Shown: positions 34,216 through 43,664, numbered from the stretch's first letter. The stretch is DNA of 64,000 bases from Bacillus sp. ISL-45 (GCF_018613195.1 NZ_JAGGQQ010000008.1:124001-188000), one strand, 5' to 3'. Translations and numbers: made by a program. The notes: generated from the sequence alone by a model not told the origin.

Positions 34216-36285
34216 TTGAAAAAGTATCCATTCAGCAACAAGGCAATCAAAGCGATTATCGCAGCATCGATCGCACTATCACCACTGGCATCCACTGGAA
34301 CAATACTGCAGCAAACGACAGTATCTGCTGCCGAAGTAACAACTGTTGATACAGCGGTCCAGCGCGTGACTCTTATTTATAGCAATCTTGGTGAGCAGGA
34401 GCTATTCAAGACAGTGGCTGAATCACTTAAGAACGATTTCACCTTCACATCAGAAGATTGGACATATGTCCTGACACAGCCAGTCAGAACCCAGATGCAG
34501 GCAAGCATGGATGCTGCCGGTGCTGATGTTGTGGCTGAACAAGTTGTAAAAGAAATCGCTGCATTCGTCTATGACTCTAACGCCACAAATCTTGCGACTA
34601 ACTACGCGGCATTCAAAGCATCAGCCAGCGGACAAGCAATTACTAAGGTTATGGGAGCCGGAAAGATTGACTTGATGCTTCAATTATTAGTAGATACAGA
34701 AAAGCTGCTATGGAGCGAAAAGTACGAAGATAAACTTCTAACCGCTCTGGAAAACGGCACTTTGGAAACTGTAATTGATGAGATCAGGGCTGAGGTCATC
34801 GCCTCCAACCCGGCTTACGAGCAACTGAACAAAGACCTTGCTGCCAAAATGGGCACAAACTTTGAAGGTCTCCTTCAAATAAAGAACCGTATTAATGAAA
34901 AGTTGGTTGCAAAGGGCATTATCACGTCAACTGACCTTGAAACATTAAAGGATGCTTTCCTGATTGCGGCGCTAAAGGCTGGCAACCCTAACGATGGCGG
35001 ATCGACCCCTCCTCCTGGCGGTGGCGGCGGCGGAACATTGCCACCAACTAACCCGGATCCGAATGTAATCTCGCTTCCTAAGGATGCTGCGGAGGTAGTA
35101 CGCGAGAAGAATCCATCCGGTATGGTAGAAGTAGTAACAAAGATTGTTCCTGAAAAGGTTGCAGACATCGTGGCCCTGATCACTGGCGAAAAGAACACGG
35201 TAGAGGTAGTCCTTGAAGCAGCAGCACCGGGCGAAAAGGCAAAGGCAGAAGTTCCAGCTGCATTGTTCACAGAAGCAGCTAAGAAAAACCCAAATGCAGT
35301 AATTGAAATCTCAACTGCAGAAGCTTCTTATAAATTGCCTGCTTCTGAGATCAAGATTGCTGACCTGGCTGCAAAGCTTGGCACAACAGCAGATAATGTC
35401 AAAATCAATATCTCAGTGAATGTCGTAAACAAAACGGTCAAAGGCTTAACCCTTGCTTCCGATGTCATCGACTTTACAATCGAAGCTGTTGCAGGAACAA
35501 GGAAAGAATACATCTCTACATTCTCTTCATATGTAGAGCGTGAAATCATGGGCGACACAGACTTCAATAAAGGCAAATCTGTCGCGGTAAGATTGAATGC
35601 AGATGGAACATTCTCTGCGATCCCAACTCTTTTCGATGGCAAAACAGCAACAATCAAGTCACTGACAAACTCTGAATACACAATCGTTGAAAACAGCAAA
35701 ACATTCACAGATGTGAAGAGCGGCTGGGCGAAGGAATATATCGACACACTTGCTTCCAAGTACATCGTGTATGGAAAAGCAACTGGTGAATACGAGCCAG
35801 GCAAGCACATGACTCGTGCTGAATTCGCAGTCCTGCTGGTCCGGGCCCTGGGCCTTCCAACAGCTAAGTACGATGGAAGTTTCAAGGATGTTAAAGGAAT
35901 CGAATGGTTCGCTAAAAATGGCGAACTGACTGCAGCGGTTAAGTACGGTGTGATCAAAGGGAAGGGCGATGGCACATTCGCTCCGAACGAGAAAATCACT
36001 CGTGCCCAGGCAGCGGCAATGATTGAGCGCGCGATGAAGATTTCCTTCGTGAAATATGATTTCAGCCAGCTGGATAAAACGAAGACACTGAACGACTTCA
36101 AGGATGCCAAGCAGGTTGGCTCATGGGCGAAGTCAGGTGTCGAAGCGGTTTATCAGGCAGGAATCGTCAAAGGTAAAGGGGACGGTACATTCAATCCGAA
36201 TGGCTACACGCAGCGGAATGAAATGGCAGCCATCCTTGCTAACTTCCTGGTAACGGCGAAACTATTAGACGACACGTTCAAATAA
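34216..36285 (+). CDS. surface protein with three C-terminal SLH domains
   Basis: 689 residues from TTG 34216 (SD GGGGG, about 8 nt). Signal peptide to about residue 40 (TTVSAAE). The N-terminal part (about 40-250) is helical and unrecognised; a Gly/Pro linker (PPPGGGGGGTLPPTNPDPN) follows; the middle (about 285-490) is a beta-rich region reminiscent of putative surface-exposed repeats. Three SLH domains lie between about 495 and 685: KHMTRAEFAVLLVRALG, NEKITRAQAAAMIERA and YTQRNEMAAILANF, the last with a degenerate TRAE motif. SLH domains at the C-terminus, opposite to the other three SLH proteins here, suggest an enzyme- or adhesin-type display protein. The stop is directly followed by palindrome copy 6. 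Confidence 0.85.
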   Translation: MKKYPFSNKAIKAIIAASIALSPLASTGTILQQTTVSAAEVTTVDTAVQRVTLIYSNLGEQELFKTVAESLKNDFTFTSEDWTYVLTQPVRTQMQASMDAAGADVVAEQVVKEIAAFVYDSNATNLATNYAAFKASASGQAITKVMGAGKIDLMLQLLVDTEKLLWSEKYEDKLLTALENGTLETVIDEIRAEVIASNPAYEQLNKDLAAKMGTNFEGLLQIKNRINEKLVAKGIITSTDLETLKDAFLIAALKAGNPNDGGSTPPPGGGGGGTLPPTNPDPNVISLPKDAAEVVREKNPSGMVEVVTKIVPEKVADIVALITGEKNTVEVVLEAAAPGEKAKAEVPAALFTEAAKKNPNAVIEISTAEASYKLPASEIKIADLAAKLGTTADNVKINISVNVVNKTVKGLTLASDVIDFTIEAVAGTRKEYISTFSSYVEREIMGDTDFNKGKSVAVRLNADGTFSAIPTLFDGKTATIKSLTNSEYTIVENSKTFTDVKSGWAKEYIDTLASKYIVYGKATGEYEPGKHMTRAEFAVLLVRALGLPTAKYDGSFKDVKGIEWFAKNGELTAAVKYGVIKGKGDGTFAPNEKITRAQAAAMIERAMKISFVKYDFSQLDKTKTLNDFKDAKQVGSWAKSGVEAVYQAGIVKGKGDGTFNPNGYTQRNEMAAILANFLVTAKLLDDTFK

Positions 36286-36334
36286 AAAAGTGACAGGCAC
36301 CTTCCAGCTTACTGGAAGGTGCCTGTCACTTTTT
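36285..36334. repeat. REP-like palindrome, copy 6 (compensatory variant)
   Basis: Perfect 23-bp arms (36285-36307, 36312-36334), loop CTTA. The arm reads CTTCCAG/CTGGAAG where the other copies read CTCCCAG/CTGGGAG, so both strands changed together. It overlaps the stop codons of the two convergent genes around it and ends in T-runs on either strand. Confidence 0.95.
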
Positions 36335-37118
36335 ATTTACTTATTAAATAGTCCGTTACATATTTACTCCAAATTTCATGGCCTTGTTCGTTTGGCTGGC
36401 TGTAATCAGGTGTGATGTATTCTTTTATTTCTTCTGTTTTGGTATTTGGCCACGCTTCCCAGTGGTCGAGGTAAGGGATCTCATTTTCCTCTGCGTAGTT
36501 TTTCAGGGCCTCTACTTGTTTTGGATAATATACCGCATTATAGATTGGGTGTGGAGGCATTAGCATAAACACGGTGTCAGGCTTCGCTTCTAATGTTCCA
36601 TCGATCACCTGTTGGATATTGTCCAATGAATTCTCAATAGTAACTTCACCGTTATCCATCAAGGTGAATGGCTCGAATAATACCATGTCTGCCAGTGATC
36701 CCGAAACCTGAGCTGTTCCTTCCTCATCAATAAATTCAAGTGAAGTCAAATTGAAGGTCTGGATGTCAACTTCCATATGTTCTCCACCATAAGCAGCAAT
36801 CAATTGCTCCTTAGTTGAAGAAGCCCAGCCTGATTGTTCATCGCCAAGGGCTGCAGAACCTACTAATAATATTTTATAAGTCCGGTTTTCATCCAATGCC
36901 TTTTTAAAGTTCTCCGCAGCTTGTTCAGGCCAATTGCGGGTTAAATCTAGTAAAGCATCAGCAGGGCTGGAAGTTACTTCTGCCTCTTTTGTCACCACAA
37001 CAGCAGGACTAACATCGTTATTTCCTGATACAGTAGTCTTCTTAGTCCAATGCATATTTCCCCATAATAGTACACCCATACACACAACCGCGAGCAGAGT
37101 GGTGAAAAAAGCTTTCAT
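36333..37118 (-). CDS. membrane-anchored SGNH/GDSL-type hydrolase
   Basis: 261 residues. An N-terminal membrane anchor or signal (about 4-20, FFTTLLAVVCMGVLLWG) is followed by an extracellular domain. The nucleophile block is LLVGSAALGD (about 102-111), and the C-terminal DYSQPNEQGHEIWSKYV supplies an N/D-x-x-GH-type catalytic His. MLMPPHPIYNAVYYP is the central strand-loop. Proteins of this kind are common beside Bacillus capsule operons (wzz-kinase-phosphatase), here divergent from it, and probably modify (de-acetylate) the secreted polysaccharide. Substrate not known. The stop codon lies inside palindrome copy 6. Confidence 0.8.
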   Translation of the reverse strand: MKAFFTTLLAVVCMGVLLWGNMHWTKKTTVSGNNDVSPAVVVTKEAEVTSSPADALLDLTRNWPEQAAENFKKALDENRTYKILLVGSAALGDEQSGWASSTKEQLIAAYGGEHMEVDIQTFNLTSLEFIDEEGTAQVSGSLADMVLFEPFTLMDNGEVTIENSLDNIQQVIDGTLEAKPDTVFMLMPPHPIYNAVYYPKQVEALKNYAEENEIPYLDHWEAWPNTKTEEIKEYITPDYSQPNEQGHEIWSKYVTDYLISK

Positions 37119-37343
37119 ATATATAGTCCTCCAAAACTAGTTATCTTCCTCATCTATTGTAGGATTAAACTATTAATTATTTCCAGTTACAAAATATACC
37201 TTTCCATTGTATATATAACCCTGTTAAACTATTTTAAGGAAGTAAAGTTACACCTTTATTAAAATTATGACAATATACAACAAATTATACTATAAAATAT
37301 GGTATTATTATTAGGGAATTTTTATAAAAATTGGAGGATTGTA

Positions 37344-38093
37344 ATGGAAGAGACAATAAGTTTGAAAGAATTGCTGCAAACGTTGAAAAAGCGGTTGAGT
37401 TTAATAGCAGTAATCACTCTTTTGGCTGTGACCGTGAGCGGCATCATTAGCTTCTTTTTATTAACGCCTATCTATCAGGCATCTACACAATTGCTTGTCA
37501 ATCAATCGAAGAATGATCAATCCATGTATAGTGTTGGTGAAGTACAGACCAACCTGCAATTAATCAATACTTATAATGTCATCATCAAAAGCCCGGCCAT
37601 CCTTGATTTAGTTATCGATGAATTAAACCTGGACATGACAACAGCTGAACTGAATGGAAAGATTTCTGTTCAAAGTGAGCAGAACTCCCAGGTAGTGAAT
37701 ATTGCAGTACAAGATGCTGATGCAAACCAGGCTGCGGACATTGCCAATAAAATTGCAGAAGTTTTCACACGAGAAATTACTAACATCATGAAAGTCGACA
37801 ATGTCAGCATCCTTGCCAAAGCGGTGGTTGTGGACAATCAGTCGCCAATCAAACCACAACCGCTGCTTAATATCGCGATCGCGATGGTAGTAGGATTAAT
37901 GGCTGGCGTCGGTCTTGCCTTCTTACTGGAGTACTTGGACAATACAATCAAAAATGAGCAGGATGTTGAAAAGACACTCGGTTTACCACTCCTTGGTGTA
38001 ATCGCCCAAATTGACGATTCGCATCTTCAAAATAAAGTGAGCGGCCGAAATGAGCGAAAAGCTAGAGTAAGAGGTGAATCTGTTGGTTCTTAG
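37344..38093 (+). CDS. Wzz-type chain-length regulator / tyrosine-kinase modulator (YwqC/CapA-like)
   Basis: 249 residues from ATG 37344 (GGAGG 7 nt upstream; a longer in-frame version from 37299 lacks an RBS). Wzz domain with a transmembrane helix near 25-45, an extracellular region, and a second helix near 175-195 preceded by the Pro-rich NQSPIKPQPLL typical of the family. In Firmicutes this half of the bacterial tyrosine kinase is a separate membrane protein that activates the cytoplasmic kinase and sets polysaccharide chain length. The kinase gene overlaps its end. First gene of the exopolysaccharide operon; its promoter (ATGACA/TATAAA near 37267-37296) is weakly defined. Confidence 0.88.
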   Translation: MEETISLKELLQTLKKRLSLIAVITLLAVTVSGIISFFLLTPIYQASTQLLVNQSKNDQSMYSVGEVQTNLQLINTYNVIIKSPAILDLVIDELNLDMTTAELNGKISVQSEQNSQVVNIAVQDADANQAADIANKIAEVFTREITNIMKVDNVSILAKAVVVDNQSPIKPQPLLNIAIAMVVGLMAGVGLAFLLEYLDNTIKNEQDVEKTLGLPLLGVIAQIDDSHLQNKVSGRNERKARVRGESVGS

Positions 38094-38787
38094 AAAAGAA
38101 AACAAAAAGATGGTAATGGATAATCGCCGTAAGCTTGTCTCTGCCCTGGATCCAAAATCCCCAATCACTGAACAGTACAGGACAATCAGGACAAATATCC
38201 AGTTTGCCTCCATTGATAAAGAATTAAATACGATCATGGTAACATCTGCAGGACCAGGGGACGGAAAGTCAACGACTGCAGCAAATCTGGCAGTTACTTT
38301 CGCACAACAGGGGAAAAGCGTTCTTTTAGTGGATGCCGACTTAAGGAAGCCGACTGCTCACTATACATTTAACCTTACTAACACTGTGGGTTTAACGAGC
38401 GTGTTGACGAAGCAGATTACATTGGATGAAGCATTTGTGGAGTCCAGTATCTCTGATCTTTCCATCCTGCCAAGCGGACCGATTCCTCCTAACCCAGCTG
38501 AGCTATTAAGCTCTGTTTCGATGGATACCTTCTTGAAACAAGCAATGGAACAGTTTGATCATGTCATTTTCGATACCCCGCCGGTATTGGCAGTAACGGA
38601 TGCGCAGATCCTTGCGAATAAATGCGATGGAGTCATACTGGTGGTATCCAGCGGCAAGACAGAAGTCGAAGAGGCTACGAAAGCGAAAGAGATGCTCATT
38701 GCATCACAAGGGAAGTTGTTAGGAGCTGTACTGAACAATAAGAAGCTGACCGATTCAGACTATTATTATTACTACGGAAAAAAATAA
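38083..38787 (+). CDS. CpsD/CapB-family protein tyrosine kinase (YwqD/PtkA-like)
   Basis: 234 residues from TTG 38083 (AAGAGG 8 nt upstream; an in-frame GTG at 38074 overlaps that SD). P-loop kinase: Walker A SAGPGDGKSTTAAN (about 60), Walker A' LLVDADLRKPTA, Walker B VIFDTPPVLAVTD, and a C-terminal autophosphorylation cluster SDYYYYYGKK. The gene overlaps the modulator gene by 11 bases. The cycle of autophosphorylation and dephosphorylation by the next gene's product controls polysaccharide export and sugar-nucleotide enzymes such as Ugd in Bacillus subtilis; an ugd is present in this operon. Confidence 0.93.
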   Translation: MVLRKENKKMVMDNRRKLVSALDPKSPITEQYRTIRTNIQFASIDKELNTIMVTSAGPGDGKSTTAANLAVTFAQQGKSVLLVDADLRKPTAHYTFNLTNTVGLTSVLTKQITLDEAFVESSISDLSILPSGPIPPNPAELLSSVSMDTFLKQAMEQFDHVIFDTPPVLAVTDAQILANKCDGVILVVSSGKTEVEEATKAKEMLIASQGKLLGAVLNNKKLTDSDYYYYYGKK

Positions 38788-38896
38788 CTAGTTTCGACAT
38801 ATCCTGACAAATTACACCCTTTACCGTATATTTTGTCGGTGGTAATATGATAAAAGACTCAACAAAATACCATTATATTGGAAGGGAGTGTTAGTG

Positions 38897-39661
38897 ATGA
38901 TAGATATACATTGTCATATATTACCGGGAATTGATGATGGAGCGAGAACCCTGGAGGACTCTGTAGCACTGGCAAAAGCGGCAGTCCAAGAAGGAATTGA
39001 TATAATCATTGCGACACCCCACCATAAAAATGGCCGATATGATAACCCTAAAGAGACGATTAAGGAAAAAACGGAGATATTAAACCTTCTGTTACAGGAA
39101 GAAGGGATTCCGTTGGAAATATTGCCTGGACAGGAGCCGGCAATCCATGGGGAAATCATCGAAGGATTGGATAATGGGGAAATCCAGACGCTTAATGGGA
39201 CACAATATCTCTTCATAGAATTGCCATCAGGCCATGTGCCGAGATATACAGAAAAGCTGTTATTTGATATCCAGCTTAAAGGATTGATTCCGATCATCGT
39301 CCATCCTGAACGCAATCAGGAAATTGTCGAGAAGCCGGATTTGTTATATCAATTCATTAAAAAAGGATCTCTTGCTCAATTGACAGCTTCCAGCATCAGC
39401 GGGAAGTTCGGCAAGAAGGTAAAGAGTTTTTCAGAACAATTAATCGAAGCAAACCTCGTTCATTTTATTGCTTCAGACGCACACAATCTCACAAACCGTG
39501 CTTTTCATATGGTGAGTGCGTTTGACCATATAGAATCCCGCTATGGAATGGATATGGTTTACCTATTAAAGGAGAACGCTGAATTAATCGTTGAAGGACA
39601 GAATGTATATAGAGAAGTCCCGCAACATGTCAAAAAGAAAAAATTCCTGGGGATATTCTAA
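38897..39661 (+). CDS. PHP-type protein tyrosine phosphatase (CapC/YwqE-like)
   Basis: 254 residues from ATG 38897 (GGGAG 8 nt upstream; an in-frame GTG at 38888 overlaps the SD). The metal-binding motifs of the PHP family are in order: DIHCHILPGIDDGA at the N-terminus, ATPHH about 42, a Glu in GQEPAIHG, HPERN about 137 and SDAHN about 195. This is the manganese-dependent phosphatase that reverses the tyrosine kinase encoded upstream. It follows that gene by 100 bases and ends the regulatory trio of the operon; a structured RNA and terminator separate it from the biosynthetic genes. Confidence 0.92.
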   Translation: MIDIHCHILPGIDDGARTLEDSVALAKAAVQEGIDIIIATPHHKNGRYDNPKETIKEKTEILNLLLQEEGIPLEILPGQEPAIHGEIIEGLDNGEIQTLNGTQYLFIELPSGHVPRYTEKLLFDIQLKGLIPIIVHPERNQEIVEKPDLLYQFIKKGSLAQLTASSISGKFGKKVKSFSEQLIEANLVHFIASDAHNLTNRAFHMVSAFDHIESRYGMDMVYLLKENAELIVEGQNVYREVPQHVKKKKFLGIF

Positions 39662-39708
39662 GATTACTCATATGATTTAGATAACCAGAATTAAAATACA
39701 TCAATGTC

Positions 39709-39840
39709 AGTTCTACTGACCGGCGATGCCTCCTGCCCGTTACCCATGGAGGCACTCGACCATGCTGTGGGATTGACAAGTTCTCTCCTTAGACACTTCG
39801 GTTGTCAGTAGTGTGGTGTGAGGGTGGGTTAGATGCCCGA
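39709..39840 (+). ncRNA. EAR (eps-associated RNA, epsC motif) antitermination element
   Basis: A compact GC-rich island in an AT-rich gap. CTACTGAC (39713-39720) pairs with GTCAGTAG (39804-39811) as an outer helix; TGCCTCC (39727-39733) pairs with GGAGGCA (39748-39754); GACAA (39775-39779) pairs with TTGTC (39802-39806) as an alternative. A distal GGGTGGGTTAGATGCCC follows. Position (after the kinase/phosphatase genes, before the sugar-nucleotide genes) and length match EAR in Bacillus eps operons, which lets RNA polymerase read through distant terminators. The assignment rests on structure, location and memory of the motif, not on a covariance search. Confidence 0.75.
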
Positions 39841-39865
39841 TTTTTACCAATATAAAAATAAATAG

Positions 39866-39922
39866 ATATCTAATGAAAGAACATGTAATGACATGTGTGT
39901 TTTCATTAGATATTTATTTTTT
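39866..39922 (+). terminator. strong intrinsic terminator directly after the EAR element
   Basis: A 13-bp outer stem (39866-39878 with 39901-39913) contains an inner ACATGT/ACATGT hairpin and is followed by TTATTTTTTTG. It lies inside the operon, between the phosphatase and gtaB, so transcription of the 16 kb beyond must overcome it or start anew. Confidence 0.88.
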
Positions 39923-39990
39923 GCCGTTGATGCTTTAGTTACCAAAAGCGATATTTAGTTTAGCGAAAATTTACGTATGGGGGAATATTC

Positions 39991-40884
39991 GTGAAGAAAG
40001 TTAGAAAAGCCATTATCCCTGCTGCAGGACTTGGAACAAGATTTTTACCAGCAACTAAGGCAATGCCTAAAGAAATGCTGCCAATTGTAGATAAGCCAAC
40101 GATTCAATACATAGTTGAAGAGGCGATTGAGTCAGGGATTGAAGATATTATTATCGTTACAGGAAAAGGAAAGCGTGCGATTGAGGATCACTTTGATTTT
40201 GCTCAAGAACTGGAACAAAATTTAATGGAAAAAGGAAAAGTAGAATTACTGGACAAAGTCCGCTACTCTACAAATCTTGCTGATATCCATTATATTCGTC
40301 AAAAAGAACCTAAGGGACTTGGTCATGCAGTATGGTGTGCGCGTAACTTCATTGGGGACGAGCCGTTTGCAGTGTTGCTCGGTGACGATATCGTTCAAAG
40401 TGAAACTCCGTGCTTAAAGCAGTTGATTAATCAATTTGAAGAAACTCTATCATCCGTGATAGGTGTTCAAACGGTTGCAGATAATGAAACTCATCGTTAT
40501 GGAATCATTGATCCTCTAACACAGGAAAATCGCCGCTACCAAGTTGACAATTTCGTGGAAAAACCAGCACCAGGAACTGCACCATCTAATCTTGCTATTA
40601 TGGGCCGTTATGTTCTTACTCCTGAGATTTTTATGTTCCTGGATAAGCAAGAAAAAGGAGCAGGAGGAGAAATCCAGCTTACAGATGCAATTCAGCAGTT
40701 GAATCAAATCCAAAGAGTATTTGCATATGACTTTGAAGGTAAACGGTATGATGTTGGTGAAAAAATTGGGTTTATTAAAACAACTATCGAATTTGCTTTA
40801 CAGCATGAAGATCTTCAAGAAGATGTTTTAGACTACATGAAAGAATTGATTTCCATTCATGAAAAAGATCTTATAAAGCTATAA
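39991..40884 (+). CDS. gtaB: UTP-glucose-1-phosphate uridylyltransferase
   Basis: 297 residues from GTG 39991 (GGGGG, about 8 nt). The GalU/GtaB signature [20 protein letters not shown] is at residues 7-26, with [12 protein letters not shown] following, the DDI metal site in [10 protein letters not shown] (about 130) and [12 protein letters not shown]. The enzyme makes UDP-glucose from UTP and glucose-1-phosphate, feeding the Ugd encoded near the end of the operon and possibly the priming transferase. First gene past the EAR-terminator pair. Length matches the family. Confidence 0.95.
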   Translation: MKKVRKAIIPAAGLGTRFLPATKAMPKEMLPIVDKPTIQYIVEEAIESGIEDIIIVTGKGKRAIEDHFDFAQELEQNLMEKGKVELLDKVRYSTNLADIHYIRQKEPKGLGHAVWCARNFIGDEPFAVLLGDDIVQSETPCLKQLINQFEETLSSVIGVQTVADNETHRYGIIDPLTQENRRYQVDNFVEKPAPGTAPSNLAIMGRYVLTPEIFMFLDKQEKGAGGEIQLTDAIQQLNQIQRVFAYDFEGKRYDVGEKIGFIKTTIEFALQHEDLQEDVLDYMKELISIHEKDLIKL

Positions 40885-40903
40885 AGTGAAAGAAGGGCTA
40901 GAA

Positions 40904-41575
40904 GTGTCAAATTATGCGCAGAAAGAATATTTGCTTGTTGAAAACAGCGATATTGTAAAAAATACTTCATCAAGTTATCTATTTGCAAAAAGAATAGTTG
41001 ATTTCGTTGGGTCAATTTTAGGTTTACTAATACTGAGCATTGTTTTTATAGCAGTTGCGATACTGATAAAAATTGAAGACCCAAAAGGACCGATTTTCTT
41101 TACCCAAAAAAGAATTGGACTGAACGGTAAAGAATTCCAAATGTATAAATTTCGATCTATGGTTTCTGATGCTGAAGAAAAATTAAAAGAGTTATTAAAA
41201 TATAACGAAGTCTCAGGTGCCATGTTTAAAATGAAAGATGATCCTAGGATTACAAAGGTAGGCAAGTTTATTAGAAAGACAAGTATTGATGAACTTCCAC
41301 AACTTTTTAATGTGATTAAGGGTGAGATGAGTTTGGTTGGTCCTAGACCACCACTTCCTCGAGAGGTAGAATTGTATTCAAACTATGACAAACAACGATT
41401 GTTGGTCACACCTGGGTGTACTGGGTTATGGCAGGTTAGTGGACGCAATAGCCTTGGTTTTGATGAAATGGTCAAACTAGACCTTAAGTATATCGAAAAA
41501 AGAACGCTTCTTTTTGATTTGAAAATCATAATAAAGACAGTTCTAGTTTTGTTCGGATCTAAAGATGCATATTAG
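40904..41575 (+). CDS. priming undecaprenyl-phosphate sugar phosphotransferase
   Basis: 223 residues from GTG 40904 (GAAGGG 6 nt upstream); a GTG at 40886 would add six residues. Bacterial sugar transferase (PglC/WbaP C-terminal) family: a membrane helix about 27-48, then KRIGLNGKEFQMYKFRSM, ITKVGKFIRKTSIDELPQ and LFNVIKGEMSLVGPRPPLP. It lacks the long N-terminal membrane region of WbaP, so it is the short EpsL/PglC form. It transfers a sugar-1-phosphate (hexose or HexNAc, not deducible) to undecaprenyl phosphate and starts the repeat unit. It begins 19 bases after gtaB. Confidence 0.9.
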   Translation: MSNYAQKEYLLVENSDIVKNTSSSYLFAKRIVDFVGSILGLLILSIVFIAVAILIKIEDPKGPIFFTQKRIGLNGKEFQMYKFRSMVSDAEEKLKELLKYNEVSGAMFKMKDDPRITKVGKFIRKTSIDELPQLFNVIKGEMSLVGPRPPLPREVELYSNYDKQRLLVTPGCTGLWQVSGRNSLGFDEMVKLDLKYIEKRTLLFDLKIIIKTVLVLFGSKDAY

Positions 41576-41593
41576 AAATGAGGTATAATACGG

Positions 41594-42538
41594 ATGATGA
41601 ATAAAGATTCCAAAATTTATGTTGCTGGTCATCGAGGACTCGTAGGATCGGCAATCGTAAGAAGGTTAGAAGAAAAAGGTTATACAAATCTTGTGTATAA
41701 GACAAGCAAAGATTTAGATCTACGTGACAAAAATGCTGTTGACAGCTTTTTTGCAGAAGAAAAGCCAGAGTTTGTTTTTCTCGCTGCTGCGAAAGTTGGA
41801 GGTATTATCGCTAATAATGTATATCCTGCTGATTTTATTCGAGACAACCTTCTTATTCAAACAAATATTATTGATGCTGCCTATCGAAATAACGTAACGA
41901 AACTCTTATTTCTAGGAAGTACATGTATATATCCGAAAATGGCTCCACAGCCTTTAAAAGAAGAGTATCTTCTCACAGGAGAGCTTGAGCCAACTAATGA
42001 GCCATATGCCATTGCAAAAATTGCTGGAATCAAAATGTGTGAATCATATAACCGCCAATATGGTACACAATATATCTCAGTAATGCCAACAAATTTATAT
42101 GGAGAAAATGATAACTTTGATTTACACACGTCTCATGTTTTGCCTGCATTAATTAGAAAGTTTCATGAAGCAAAAGAAAATAACAAACCGTTTGTGGAGG
42201 TTTGGGGTACGGGAACACCTAAACGCGAGTTTTTATATTCAGATGATCTAGCAGATGCCTGCGTATATCTTATGACCACATACTCAGGGAATGAAATTGT
42301 AAATATTGGTGTTGGAGAAGATATTGCTATTAAAGAATTAGCTGAGAAAGTAAAAGCAACTGTTGGATATACTGGAGAAATCCAGTTTGATACATCGAAG
42401 CCAGACGGCACACCAAGGAAATTAGTAGATGTCACAAGACTTAATTCTTTAGGATGGAAGGCTAACACTTCATTAGATGAAGGATTAAAGAAAGCCTATC
42501 AATGGTTTTTAGACAATCAATTAACAAAAGTGAAATAA
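41594..42538 (+). CDS. fcl: GDP-L-fucose synthase
   Basis: 314 residues, extended short-chain dehydrogenase. NADP site [19 protein letters not shown] near the N-terminus, GSTCIYPK with the family's catalytic Cys/Ser region, YAIAKIAG giving the YxxxK pair, and [13 protein letters not shown] with the second catalytic His. It converts GDP-4-keto-6-deoxymannose into GDP-L-fucose. GDP-mannose dehydratase (next gene) and manC (10 kb downstream) supply the preceding steps. Two adjacent ATG codons (41594, 41597) follow the SD GAGGT. Length typical. Confidence 0.95.
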   Translation: MMNKDSKIYVAGHRGLVGSAIVRRLEEKGYTNLVYKTSKDLDLRDKNAVDSFFAEEKPEFVFLAAAKVGGIIANNVYPADFIRDNLLIQTNIIDAAYRNNVTKLLFLGSTCIYPKMAPQPLKEEYLLTGELEPTNEPYAIAKIAGIKMCESYNRQYGTQYISVMPTNLYGENDNFDLHTSHVLPALIRKFHEAKENNKPFVEVWGTGTPKREFLYSDDLADACVYLMTTYSGNEIVNIGVGEDIAIKELAEKVKATVGYTGEIQFDTSKPDGTPRKLVDVTRLNSLGWKANTSLDEGLKKAYQWFLDNQLTKVK

Positions 42539-42557
42539 CATAATTCGGAGGCTTATA

Positions 42558-43637
42558 ATGAAAAAAGCATTGATTACTGGAGTCACAGGACAAGATGGGT
42601 CATATTTGGCCGAATTCTTATTAGAAAAAGGTTACGAGGTTCATGGAATCATTCGTCGTAGCTCCTCATATAACCAAGAACGATTAGAAGACCTTCTGAC
42701 AGAAGATGAGGCTAACGCTTTATTAAATAACTCCAACTTCCACCTTCACTATGGTGATGTAACAGATGCATTGAATATAACGAAGATAATTGGTGAAGTT
42801 CAACCTGATGAAATCTATAACCTTGCCGCTCAATCTCATGTTCGTGTATCTTTTGATATGCCAGGTTATACATTAGATGTAGACGCAAAGGGTACATTAA
42901 ATATTCTTGAAGCTGTTAGAATTTTAGGTTTGACAGAGAAAACTAGAGTTTACCAAGCTTCAACATCAGAACTTTTTGGGAAAGTACAAGAAGTACCTCA
43001 AAAGGAAACAACACCTTTTTACCCACGTAGTCCATATGGAGTAGCAAAAATTTATGGATTCTGGATTACTAAGAATTACCGAGAATCCTATAATATGTTT
43101 GCGGTTAACGGAATCCTATTCAACCATGAATCAGAACGACGTGGTGAAACATTCGTAACCCGTAAGATTACTCTTGCTGCGGCACGTATTGCACAAGGTA
43201 AACAGAAAAAACTGTCTTTAGGTAACTTGGAATCCTTACGTGACTGGGGCTATGCAAAAGACTATGTAGAATGTATGTGGTTAATTCTTCAGCACGATAA
43301 ACCAGAAGATTTCGTAATCGCAACTGGAGAAATGCATACTGTACGTGAATTTGTCGAGCTTGCATTTAAGCATGTTGGTATTGAAATTGAGTGGACAGGT
43401 TCAGGTGTTGAAGAACAAGGTGTTAACAAAGCAACGGGCGAAGTGATTGTTGATGTCGATCCTAAATTCTTCAGGCCTGCTGAAGTTGAACAGCTTTTAG
43501 GAGATCCTAATAAAGCTAAAACCCTTTTAGGATGGAATCCCACAAAAACCTCTTTTAGTGAATTAGTCCACAAAATGGTCCGTTTTGATATGGAAAAAGT
43601 TAAAACAGAAACTAGGATTAAAAGGATGTTTGACTAA
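42558..43637 (+). CDS. gmd: GDP-mannose 4,6-dehydratase
   Basis: 359 residues. Signature [19 protein letters not shown] (8-26) for [34 protein letters not shown] carrying the catalytic Ser/Thr and Glu, [10 protein letters not shown] with YxxxK, and [17 protein letters not shown] for GDP-mannose. It produces GDP-4-keto-6-deoxy-D-mannose for Fcl. SD GGAGG is in front of the ATG, 20 bases after fcl. Length and motifs are complete, so the fucose branch appears functional. Confidence 0.96.
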   Translation: MKKALITGVTGQDGSYLAEFLLEKGYEVHGIIRRSSSYNQERLEDLLTEDEANALLNNSNFHLHYGDVTDALNITKIIGEVQPDEIYNLAAQSHVRVSFDMPGYTLDVDAKGTLNILEAVRILGLTEKTRVYQASTSELFGKVQEVPQKETTPFYPRSPYGVAKIYGFWITKNYRESYNMFAVNGILFNHESERRGETFVTRKITLAAARIAQGKQKKLSLGNLESLRDWGYAKDYVECMWLILQHDKPEDFVIATGEMHTVREFVELAFKHVGIEIEWTGSGVEEQGVNKATGEVIVDVDPKFFRPAEVEQLLGDPNKAKTLLGWNPTKTSFSELVHKMVRFDMEKVKTETRIKRMFD

Positions 43638-43664
43638 AATAAAATGTATTGAGTGGAAGATAGT

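Noticed and set aside
39816-39840. T-box antiterminator (GAGGGTGGG resembling the T-box core)
   Set aside because: The invariant TGGNACCGCG is not present and the downstream genes are not tRNA- or amino-acid-related; the upstream helices fit EAR better.
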